Shown here: positions 26,716 through 33,551 of the stretch, one piece after another
How positions within the stretch are numbered: position 1 is the first letter of the stretch
How the letters are laid out: each line of letters starts with the position of its first letter
Source of the DNA: Symploca sp. SIO2C1
GTDB lineage: Bacteria; Cyanobacteriota; Cyanobacteriia; Cyanobacteriales; Coleofasciculaceae
Length of the DNA: 33,551 bases
Assembly (NCBI GenBank): GCA_010692635.1
Contig: JAAHGL010000070.1
Location: 1 to 33,551 of the forward strand
Reading direction: 5' to 3'
Translations under genes and position numbers: made by a program
Notes under the pieces: model-generated
The model's input: the letters and a program-made list of their open reading frames with translations, nothing else
Told to the model about the DNA's origin: nothing
Databases searched by the model: none

Positions 26716-29700
26716 ATGGAATCTGACCAGAGAGAAAGATGGTTACTTCAGGGTAAATTTCTAAAATTAGGCAGATTTATCAAACTGTCTAAGCAAGGTA
26801 GTAGCATTGACGTTACAAATATTGATCCAGCTGCACTGGAAAGAGAGCCGCTCCACAAAATCATCGAACTGATTATCAAGCGACTTGCTACTCAGCGGGA
26901 GATGCTACTGGCATTAGAACCTGATGAATCCTCTTTTCTCCCATCATCGTTCTTAGATGTCGCAACCCAGCGGAGTCTAGCAGTTTGCCGAATTGCCCGT
27001 TACTTTTCCCTGGATAGCTTTAAAACTTTAGTAGAAGAAGAGTTGATTGGTAATGCTGAGGCAATCATCGAAGGACTGAGAAGGTTAGATACAAGTCTTG
27101 ATAGCTTATCAGTAAATGAGAAAAGGCAATACTTGTTAAGAGTATTGCAAGAGATGTTGTTAATTCCAACAGCAATTGCTGAGGAAATTTTTGATAGTAC
27201 TCCCAACCCAAAATCTGAACAAGATCTTAAAATTGAAGAACTACTGAAGGAGCTACTCGAAAAACTCCAAGGTATTTCTGCAAGTCAACTCTCAAAGTTT
27301 AGCCCAATTGCGATCGGTACAGGGTTTCTTGTCGGTGGTTCTCATTTGATGACCAACCACCATGTTGTTGCTACAGCAGAAGAAGCTAGAGAATGTGTTG
27401 CTCAGTTTAATTATGTTCAAGATGCTTTGGGAGGTGCTCGAACTATTATTGAGTACGAGTTGGCTCCAGACTTACTATTTGTCTCTGAACCTCCTCTAGA
27501 TTATACTCTAGTACAACTCAAGTTGGGAAGGTTAAAGCAACAACCTGGATATACTTTTGGTTGGATTAAACTGGTTGAGGATGATGCAAATATTCTACCT
27601 GCCATCAACTCCCAAACAATAGAAAGGCTATTAGTTGAAAATCCAGCCATTCAAAATCAGTTCAAAAATTCAAATCTGGATCTACAGAAAAAAAGCAAAC
27701 TACTACCAGGTGATAGGGTTTTCATTATTCAACATCCTAGAGGGGAACGTAAAAAAATTGCCCAAAGTGATAACAAAGTTTTGTCTTACGAGCAGTCTGT
27801 TTTTATCGGTGGCTTACTGAAAAATTATGTTCGTTATACAACACCAGCTGATTTTGGCTCATCAGGTGCTCCTGTACTCAATAGTCAAGGAGAATTAGTT
27901 GCCATTACTCATACTGCAATTCACCGTGAGACCAACTCTTCTGAGCAAGAATCTGTCTATCAAGGAGTACGTATTTGTCGGATTGTTGAAGATTTGAAGC
28001 GTCGCGGTAATAACAATCCTAAACTAAGAAACTTTGTTGAGGATTTTGTGGTTACGGCAGAAGAGTTGAGTTATCCACCATTACCAGCAGCCCTGGAATT
28101 TGATGGAATTAGTAGTTATGTTAATCTGAGCGGACAACAAAAATCCGTTCCTGTTGCATTTGTGACCGCTCATACTCAGAGTTTCAGTTCTGTAACAATA
28201 ACAAAAGTTATACTCTGGAGTTCTGTTAGTTTAGAAATCGGCACCTTTTCAATCCGCAAAGGCTTCGCAGAATATCTTAGCTTCAGTGCAGATGGCAAGT
28301 GGTTAGCAATAAATCTATATTCAGGTGAGGGTATTGTTGAAATTTGGGAGTTAGACAAAATTTTAGGTGGTTCACAACAATCATTATCTTCCTGGTACGC
28401 AGATAGTTATGGAGTAAACAGGTTAACTTTCAGTCCAGATAGTAAGATTTTAGCTACTTCTAGTGGAATGTCTCCTGTTCTTAAACTATGGAATATGCCA
28501 GATGGCTCTTTACTCAAAAATCTTGAAAAAAACAACAGCGATCAGACTTGGTGGTTCCGAGGTCACAGCTTTAGCTCAGATGGTAAATTTCTAGCTACAG
28601 GAGGTACTGAGAACTTAGCAGTTGGCAAGATTGGTATTTGGAATTTAAATAATTGGGAATTACTAGATACCAAAACTGCCCATGATGATACGGTTTTGAC
28701 AGTTAGCTTTAGCCCAGATAACGAACTTATAGCATCTGGCGGTCGAGATGGCAAGGTTGGGCTTTGGAAGTGGAATGGGGAAAGCTTAGAATTTTTCAAA
28801 GATTTGGAAGGACATACTAATGAGGTTTGGACAGTAAATTTTAGTCCAGATGGCAAGATTTTGGCATCAGCAAGTGCTGACCAAACAGTTAAACTCTGGA
28901 GCAAAGATCAAGAAGGACAGTGGCAGTTGCGTAATACTTTAATGGAACACACTGCTCCAGTTAAAACGATTGAGTTCAATGCCGATAATCAGACCTTAGC
29001 CTCTGCTAGTGAAGATAACACAGTAAAAATTTGGAACATTACTAGTGGTCAGTTGCTCTACAACTTAAATTTCGAGGATCGACCTCAAGTTAGTTTTAAT
29101 CCTTTAATCAATTTGAATGAGCAACTCCTTAATGCAGAAAGCCCTGAGAATTATTACTCCTTTGGTGGAACCAAACCTTTTAGTCTTGAAGCTTGGATCA
29201 ATCCCGTCAGTATTGGTGTAGGAGGTGTGATTGTTAGTAAAGCTCGTGGTTTAGACCAGGGTGAGTATATTCTGTATATCACTCAAGAAGGAAACGTAGT
29301 GTTTTCTAGATTCTTTAATAAAGGGACGGAAATTGAAGAATTTTCACTTAAAACCCAAAATTTATTGGTTACATTTGGAAAATTCAATCATATTGTTGCA
29401 ACCTATGATGGTAACTTGATGAAGGTATATCTCAATGGCGAGCAAGACACAAGAGAGAAGAAAGATGAAGATGGTAATATCATCGTTGAAAAAAATGCTT
29501 ACGAAGCTGGTAAGCAAAGTGCTGATCCTTACTTGCCACTTCTGATTGGTGCTTCTGTGAGCAAACAGATATCTGGGCAAGTCGATTCTCGAGAAACACG
29601 AATTGCCTCTAATTTTTTTAAAGGAGTTATTGCTGAGGTAAGAATTTGGAATAAGGCACTGGAAGAGACAGATCTTAAGCCTAATATGTACCGACGATTA

Positions 29701-30606
29701 AGCGAGAAAGATGAAGAACTGCGCCAAAGTGGCTTAATTGGCTATTGGAAATTTGAAGAGGGAGGTCAAAGTTCAGAAGAAATCTATAACATCAATAATG
29801 CTTTACCTAATTATCCCAAAGGACTAGCTTTTGGAGTAAAGAGACTAGTCGCTTCTAGCTTTACTGCTTTGCCTTTACCTTTTAGTTTACTATTTGACGG
29901 TGAGAGCAACTATGTTGAATGTGCTCATAGTGAAAAGCTAAACCTTACCGAAGCCATTACAGTTGAAGTCTGGGTCAAGCATAAATTTGGTGACGGTTTA
30001 ATTGTCAGTAAAGGAGGCGGTTGGCAGAAAAGTGGATATTGTCTATTCTGGCGTCAAGGAAGAATTCGCATAGAGTTACAAGATACACAGCGCCAGGAAA
30101 AAACTACAATTGATACTAAGGATTATGCTCCACATGATTCTCTGTGGCATCATATTGCTTTCACTTGGGATAGAAAATCACAGGAAATTGATATCTATAT
30201 TGATGCTCAGCGACAAGATATTATCTCTGTTGGTTCTAGTCATTCCAAGAGCCGCCTTATAGATGGTTCGTACAAAAACGTTGGAGTTTTTAAAGGACCG
30301 ATTGGCAAATCCGATCTGGCTCTAAATATTGGTCGAAGTCACAACCATGATTATTACTTTAACGGTGCAATTGCAGAGGTTCGCCTTTGGAATACTGCTC
30401 GTTCCCAAGGTGAGATTAAAGTAAATATGGCTCGACGCTTGAATAAAGAAGAGCAACATTGGTCAGATTTGGTTGGATACTGGCGATTGGATGATGGTGG
30501 CAACCACACACGAGCTCATAATCTGATATCTGACGAAGGTGATGGTGAGATAAAAGGTAAGGTAAGATGGTTTCCGGAACCTCCATCCCCAAGTCAAGAT
30601 GCTTAG
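26716..30606 (+). CDS. Trypsin-like serine protease with WD40 propeller and LamG domains
   Basis: This protein of about 1296 residues has a helical N-terminal domain (about 1-185), a trypsin-2-type protease domain (about 195-430) with likely triad His216 (NHHVV), Asp262 (PPLDYTLV) and Ser383 (FGSSGAPV), a WD40 region (about 480-790, repeats such as SPDGKILASASADQTVKLW), and two concanavalin-A-like/LamG regions (about 800-1020 and 1060-1285, the second beginning SLLFDGESNYVE). An isolated LamG-type first strand, ALEFDGISSYVNL (about 460), lies before the WD40 part. No signal peptide or membrane segment is seen, so it is probably cytoplasmic. I start at the ATG at 26716 (MESDQ) because AAGGA lies 5 nt upstream; the same arrangement occurs before the paralogue at 33453. 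The substrate is unknown. The architecture suggests a sensor-gated protease of a conflict or signalling system. Confidence 0.9.
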   Translation: MESDQRERWLLQGKFLKLGRFIKLSKQGSSIDVTNIDPAALEREPLHKIIELIIKRLATQREMLLALEPDESSFLPSSFLDVATQRSLAVCRIARYFSLDSFKTLVEEELIGNAEAIIEGLRRLDTSLDSLSVNEKRQYLLRVLQEMLLIPTAIAEEIFDSTPNPKSEQDLKIEELLKELLEKLQGISASQLSKFSPIAIGTGFLVGGSHLMTNHHVVATAEEARECVAQFNYVQDALGGARTIIEYELAPDLLFVSEPPLDYTLVQLKLGRLKQQPGYTFGWIKLVEDDANILPAINSQTIERLLVENPAIQNQFKNSNLDLQKKSKLLPGDRVFIIQHPRGERKKIAQSDNKVLSYEQSVFIGGLLKNYVRYTTPADFGSSGAPVLNSQGELVAITHTAIHRETNSSEQESVYQGVRICRIVEDLKRRGNNNPKLRNFVEDFVVTAEELSYPPLPAALEFDGISSYVNLSGQQKSVPVAFVTAHTQSFSSVTITKVILWSSVSLEIGTFSIRKGFAEYLSFSADGKWLAINLYSGEGIVEIWELDKILGGSQQSLSSWYADSYGVNRLTFSPDSKILATSSGMSPVLKLWNMPDGSLLKNLEKNNSDQTWWFRGHSFSSDGKFLATGGTENLAVGKIGIWNLNNWELLDTKTAHDDTVLTVSFSPDNELIASGGRDGKVGLWKWNGESLEFFKDLEGHTNEVWTVNFSPDGKILASASADQTVKLWSKDQEGQWQLRNTLMEHTAPVKTIEFNADNQTLASASEDNTVKIWNITSGQLLYNLNFEDRPQVSFNPLINLNEQLLNAESPENYYSFGGTKPFSLEAWINPVSIGVGGVIVSKARGLDQGEYILYITQEGNVVFSRFFNKGTEIEEFSLKTQNLLVTFGKFNHIVATYDGNLMKVYLNGEQDTREKKDEDGNIIVEKNAYEAGKQSADPYLPLLIGASVSKQISGQVDSRETRIASNFFKGVIAEVRIWNKALEETDLKPNMYRRLSEKDEELRQSGLIGYWKFEEGGQSSEEIYNINNALPNYPKGLAFGVKRLVASSFTALPLPFSLLFDGESNYVECAHSEKLNLTEAITVEVWVKHKFGDGLIVSKGGGWQKSGYCLFWRQGRIRIELQDTQRQEKTTIDTKDYAPHDSLWHHIAFTWDRKSQEIDIYIDAQRQDIISVGSSHSKSRLIDGSYKNVGVFKGPIGKSDLALNIGRSHNHDYYFNGAIAEVRLWNTARSQGEIKVNMARRLNKEEQHWSDLVGYWRLDDGGNHTRAHNLISDEGDGEIKGKVRWFPEPPSPSQDA

Positions 30607-30607
30607 G

Positions 30608-30642
30608 GAATTTAGAATTTAGAATTTAGAATTTAGAATTTA
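30608..30642. repeat. Heptamer tandem repeat (GAATTTA x5)
   Basis: Five perfect GAATTTA units begin 2 bp after the stop codon of the protease gene. Confidence 0.8.
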
Positions 30643-30650
30643 AGAATGTA

Positions 30651-30710
30651 GTGCGATCGCTAACAAACTGTGCTAGGGACTTTGTCGTTTGCCTTAGACC
30701 ATTTCCACTC
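30651..30710 (-). pseudogene. 60-bp relic of the pentapeptide/transglutaminase-like gene
   Basis: This segment matches 31642-31700 inside the neighbouring minus-strand gene, in the same orientation, with a 1-nt insertion and a few mismatches. The shared end is GTGCGATCGCTAACAAACTG. In the intact gene it encodes EWKWSKANEKSLAQFVSDRT. Here the reading begins EWKWSKAND and then shifts frame to a stop. It is best read as the remnant of a lost paralogue or a partial duplication. Confidence 0.6.
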
Positions 30711-30770
30711 CATTATTTTCCCTCAAACGACTCCACTTTACCAACATATTGGTGAGGTTAGGCAACAGGC

Positions 30771-30938
30771 GGGTGAACGAAATTTACAGTGGCTTTCAAG
30801 AAATAAGTCAGAAGGCAGAGGGCTCCAAGGCAGAGGGCTCCAAGGGAAGAGGATTTGACAAAAGTTTCTTCTCTCATTACTCATTACTCATTACTCATTA
30901 CTCAAAAAAGCTCTCCCACACCTTTTTTCACCTCACCC
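30771..30938. mobile_element. 168-bp MITE-like element, copy 2
   Basis: The left end GGGTGAACGAAATTT is identical to that of the element at 22598. The right end, read on the opposite strand, is GGGTGAGGTGAAAAAAGG, close to copy 1's right end. A perfect 9-bp direct repeat GCAACAGGC flanks it (30762-30770 and 30939-30947), as expected of a target-site duplication. The interior holds two copies of AAGGCAGAGGGCTCC and four ATTACTC heptamers, with no coding potential. Confidence 0.65.
30876..30903. repeat. Heptamer tandem repeat (ATTACTC x4)
   Basis: Four perfect ATTACTC units lie inside MITE-like copy 2. They are the reverse-complement type of the GTAATGA repeat at 26040-26060. Confidence 0.75.
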
Positions 30939-30989
30939 GCAACAGGCAATGGGCTCATCACAATTGGATGTACCTTACGGATGCTAGAA

Positions 30990-33359
30990 CTATGGTTGTT
31001 CCGATAGCGCAGCAGGTTCAATCTTCCAATTGTAATGAGCCACAGCAATATCGATCGCAAATTGAAACTCTCTCCCTGAATTCTCCAATTGCTCTCTTCC
31101 CGCAGCAATCCCTCGTTCAAAGGTAAGTGTACCTTGGGGTGTTCGTCCTACAGCTTCCGGCTTTGAACCAGTAAAACTCCGAGTCTGAGCAAAGCCTGTG
31201 CATTCCACTGCCACATAGGCTCCATCAGCAATGAGTTTCTGTAATTCTCTGTGGTTCTCATCCCCCCGAAATAACTCCGTTGAGTTGAACAAAGTTCGCT
31301 CCCGTGCAAAACCGTTCCATTCTCGCCGTTGATGGTTCAGCGAAACTGCCGCAAATGCATGACCCTCAATGACAATCAACAACGGCAACAGTTCATAGCC
31401 AAAACACAACCCACAAAACAACAGCGCCAAATCGAGGCAAGTCCCTTCCCCAGGAGTGTCAAGCACTTCTTTTGGAGTCCTTATCCGCTGAGTCTCGGCT
31501 TCAGGGTGATACTTCTCGTAAGCATATTGAATCCCTTGGTTCAGCAGTTGTTCATAAATACTCTGCACCAACTTGAGCCTACCATCACGAGTTTGAACCA
31601 AATCAAAGGAACTAGTAGACAGTTTAGGTAACAATTCCTTCGTGCGATCGCTAACAAACTGTGCTAGGGACTTTTCATTAGCCTTAGACCATTTCCACTC
31701 TGTCTGCTTGGAGACAATGCCGAGTAACTGGTTAATTTGTTGTTCTTTGTTAGCGAGTTGCCGCTGTAAGTTCTCGTAGTTGGCTTTTAGTTGTTGTTCT
31801 ACCTGAGCTGTGGGAATGTGTTCATTGTGGGTTACTTTTACTACCCAAAGATCACCTCGTTTTTCTATGCCTTTAAGTTGTAAGCCTAACCCCTCATCCT
31901 CTAGTTGTAGTTTTTGCAGAGTAAATGCAAAGGCACGCCAGTTGACTCCTTCTTTGAAAATCAATTCAGCAACATTGCCAACTTCTTGGTAAAGAGATTC
32001 AAATTCTCCTTGTTCAAAATTGCGATCGACTGGATATTTGTCTGTCGGTTGTTGATCTTGGTATCGTCTGTAGATATAGTCACAACGAACACCCCTGAAG
32101 CAAGTTTTGCTGCTGACGCTCCAATCTTCAATACAGATACCAGTCATGATAGCTCCTGAAAAGTCAGCTCGTGCTACTTGAGCACGAACGAGAGTACAAT
32201 CTCGTAAGTTTGCTTGTCGTAAATCGGCTTCAGTGAGGTTAGCATCAATCAAGATATTATTGCTTAAGTCAACTCTTTGGAAATCTGCTCCTGCAAGTTG
32301 GGTACGAATAAGAATGCTTTCGCTTAAATCTGCGCCTTTGAAGTCAGCACCTGTCAGATTCGCGTCTGTGAGATCAAAACTCCGCATATCTGCACCTTGA
32401 AGATAGGCACCTCGCAAGTTTAGTCCTCGAAAGTCTTGATCCTGGCTAGATGCATCAGTCAATAATTTTTGAACCTTGAGATTTTCTAGATCTAGATATT
32501 GACTATCAACCCTGGCTCTTTCCAAACCAGTAGCCTTTTGGAAACAGGTTCGGTAAAACTTTTTTGCCTGTAAATTGCTATTGGCTAACTTTGCTCTTTT
32601 GAAGCTAACTCCACTGAGATCCAGATTATGAAACGAAGTTCCCCGCCAAGAGCCTACCGTGAGCACCAGAGTTCTCAGGGGATCTGGATGTTTCCAGGGA
32701 ATATTTTGGCGGTGGTTAAGCCACCAACCACTCAGCATTAATGCTAATCCAAACCCGGTACTACTCAAAATGGCAACAATTTTGGCTATCAACGGAACTT
32801 CCGTAGTCTCAAACAGGAGCGTAATGGTTGTTCCTGATATTGTTCCCAAGAGTATACTGCAAGCAATTAAGATTCTGACTATTAGTGATCGTTCAAATAA
32901 GATATCCAAAGCAGCAATAAAAAAACAGATTAGATAGAAAATAACAAAAGTAATTGCCCAAAAAACAAGAGTGGTTAGTATTATTGCCAATACTTTATCA
33001 AGAGAAAACGGAACTGGTTCCCACCAATGGGTAACAGCAGACAAACCGATTACAACTACTGAGACTCCTGGTATTTGCTTCTGGGTTACAGCAGTCAGCA
33101 GCCAACCAGCAATAACCACAGATGCCAATGCTGAGGTGAGCCAATCTTCTCTTTTGAGAATTAACACCAGACTCATGTCTGCTACCAAGAGACCTAGAAT
33201 TATAGATGTTGCTAGGCAAGCTATCAGAATCAGTAAGACTAAGGTCAGAAAAGTGCATGTTTTTTGCCCACAGATAGAGTCTTCCAGATCAAGACTTAAA
33301 TCTTTTTGATTCAAGTTTTTCCCTTGAAACTCTTTCTTATCTAGGCTTCGCTGATTCAT
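30990..33359 (-). CDS. Membrane pentapeptide-repeat protein with transglutaminase-like C-terminal domain
   Basis: This protein has about 789 residues. An N-terminal block (about 35-220) has roughly six to seven transmembrane helices (for example TFLTLVLLILIACLATSIIL). Pentapeptide repeats of the A(D/N)LXX type follow, with isolated units near 245 and a main run at about 313-405 (AYLQGADM, ANLTGADFKGADLSESIL). After a coiled-coil stretch (about 505-550), a C-terminal domain carries GEGTCLDLALLF (Cys641) and VIEGHAFAAVSL (His667), the Cys and His of a papain/transglutaminase-like fold; the third catalytic residue is not evident. I start at the ATG at 33359 (MNQRSLDKK); a TTG at 33386 is in frame. 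It is convergent with the protease gene and diverges from a protease-like paralogue within 100 bp. The function is unknown; a membrane-anchored effector or modifier is possible. Confidence 0.85.
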   Translation of the reverse strand: MNQRSLDKKEFQGKNLNQKDLSLDLEDSICGQKTCTFLTLVLLILIACLATSIILGLLVADMSLVLILKREDWLTSALASVVIAGWLLTAVTQKQIPGVSVVVIGLSAVTHWWEPVPFSLDKVLAIILTTLVFWAITFVIFYLICFFIAALDILFERSLIVRILIACSILLGTISGTTITLLFETTEVPLIAKIVAILSSTGFGLALMLSGWWLNHRQNIPWKHPDPLRTLVLTVGSWRGTSFHNLDLSGVSFKRAKLANSNLQAKKFYRTCFQKATGLERARVDSQYLDLENLKVQKLLTDASSQDQDFRGLNLRGAYLQGADMRSFDLTDANLTGADFKGADLSESILIRTQLAGADFQRVDLSNNILIDANLTEADLRQANLRDCTLVRAQVARADFSGAIMTGICIEDWSVSSKTCFRGVRCDYIYRRYQDQQPTDKYPVDRNFEQGEFESLYQEVGNVAELIFKEGVNWRAFAFTLQKLQLEDEGLGLQLKGIEKRGDLWVVKVTHNEHIPTAQVEQQLKANYENLQRQLANKEQQINQLLGIVSKQTEWKWSKANEKSLAQFVSDRTKELLPKLSTSSFDLVQTRDGRLKLVQSIYEQLLNQGIQYAYEKYHPEAETQRIRTPKEVLDTPGEGTCLDLALLFCGLCFGYELLPLLIVIEGHAFAAVSLNHQRREWNGFARERTLFNSTELFRGDENHRELQKLIADGAYVAVECTGFAQTRSFTGSKPEAVGRTPQGTLTFERGIAAGREQLENSGREFQFAIDIAVAHYNWKIEPAALSEQP

Positions 33360-33452
33360 ATTGCTATACAAGCTGAGGGGAAGCAAATTTTTGATGGTTA
33401 TACTAGTAATATCCTCCAGAAGAGAATATTACATTAATTGCTAAGGAAGATG

Positions 33453-33551
33453 ATGGAATCTGACCATAGAGAAAGATGGTTACTTCAGGGTAAATTTCTA
33501 AAATTAGGCAAATATATCAAACTGTCTAAGCTTGGAGCAGGTGATTCAGCT
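33453..33551 (+). CDS. Paralogue of the protease gene's N-terminal domain, partial (runs off right edge)
   Basis: The first 33 codons (MESDHRERWLLQGKFLKLGK and on) match the start of the protein at 26716 almost residue for residue until about residue 27, then diverge (LGAGDSA). AAGGA lies 5 nt before the ATG, as in the other gene, and the DNA for about 50 bp upstream is also similar, with TAGTA-TATC-type blocks and the same ATTGC(T/C)AAGGA leader. It diverges from the pentapeptide gene with an intergenic space under 100 bp, so the two probably share a control region. The effector or sensor domains beyond the edge are unknown. Confidence 0.75.
   Translation, partial: MESDHRERWLLQGKFLKLGKYIKLSKLGAGDSA

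Larger units (their letters stand above)
30607..30989. other. Intergenic region with gene relic, repeats and MITE-like element
   Basis: This 383-bp gap between convergent genes contains GAATTTA heptamers, a relic of the neighbouring pentapeptide gene, the MITE-like element and a short unexplained tail. Small ORFs here (for example 30670-30858 and 30749-31126, plus strand) have no recognisable content and cross repeats, so they are not called. Confidence 0.6.

Noticed and set aside
30749-31126. 125-codon plus-strand ORF
   Set aside because: It spans heptamer repeats and the antisense of the pentapeptide gene's 3' end, with no recognisable domain.

Overview
The window comes from a filamentous, probably marine cyanobacterium of the Moorena/Lyngbya/Okeania kind. 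This is inferred from the many GCGATCGC (HIP1) sites, the heptamer tandem repeats in the intergenic DNA, the cyanobacterial Ser/Thr kinase, pentapeptide-repeat and trypsin/WD40/LamG proteins, and a hybrid PKS/NRPS cluster that opens with a FAAL-desaturase-ACP cassette in the order of jamaicamide JamA-JamB-JamC. No tRNA, rRNA, CRISPR array or complete insertion sequence was seen.

Positions 1-21786, all on the minus strand, hold the first half of a lipodepsipeptide assembly line. In transcription order it is: fatty-acyl-AMP ligase (21786-20002), membrane fatty-acyl desaturase/acetylenase (19863-18898), stand-alone ACP (18761-18456), a PKS module KS-AT-ACP-C-methyltransferase-aminotransferase (18230-12174), a chimeric module docking-C-(relic A)-AMP ligase-KR-(relic A10)-PCP (12177-6136), and an NRPS (6139 to beyond base 1) with docking-C-A-N-methyltransferase-PCP-C-A. 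The last three genes overlap by 4 nt each (ATGA, GTGA) and are translationally coupled. Inferred chemistry: a fatty acid is loaded on the ACP, desaturated to a terminal alkene or alkyne, extended once with malonate, C-methylated and transaminated to a 2-methyl-3-amino acid. This is then joined, probably through an ester, to a 2-hydroxy acid made by reducing a 2-keto acid on the carrier, and then to N-methyl-alanine (specificity code read as DLFNNALTYK). That pattern fits the cyclic depsipeptides carrying 3-amino-2-methyl-7-octynoic acid. The rest of the line, including release, lies off the left edge.

Positions 21787-22913 are a 1.1-kb AT-rich intergenic region with a 21-bp tandem repeat carrying TATAAT towards the cluster, a 124-bp MITE-like element and a long imperfect hairpin. 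Positions 22914-26529 are probably housekeeping or regulatory genes: an ABC-F ATPase, a divergent Ser/Thr protein kinase and a 52-residue Pmp3/YqaE membrane peptide.

Positions 26530-33551 hold a second accessory locus: a giant trypsin-like protease with WD40 and LamG sensor domains, a convergent membrane pentapeptide-repeat protein with a transglutaminase-like C-terminus, and, diverging from that gene over under 100 bp, the first 33 codons of a paralogue of the protease gene's N-terminus. This resembles the modular cyanobacterial sensor/effector (conflict or signalling) systems. Between the convergent genes lie a relic of the pentapeptide gene and a second copy of the MITE-like element, with a 9-bp target duplication.
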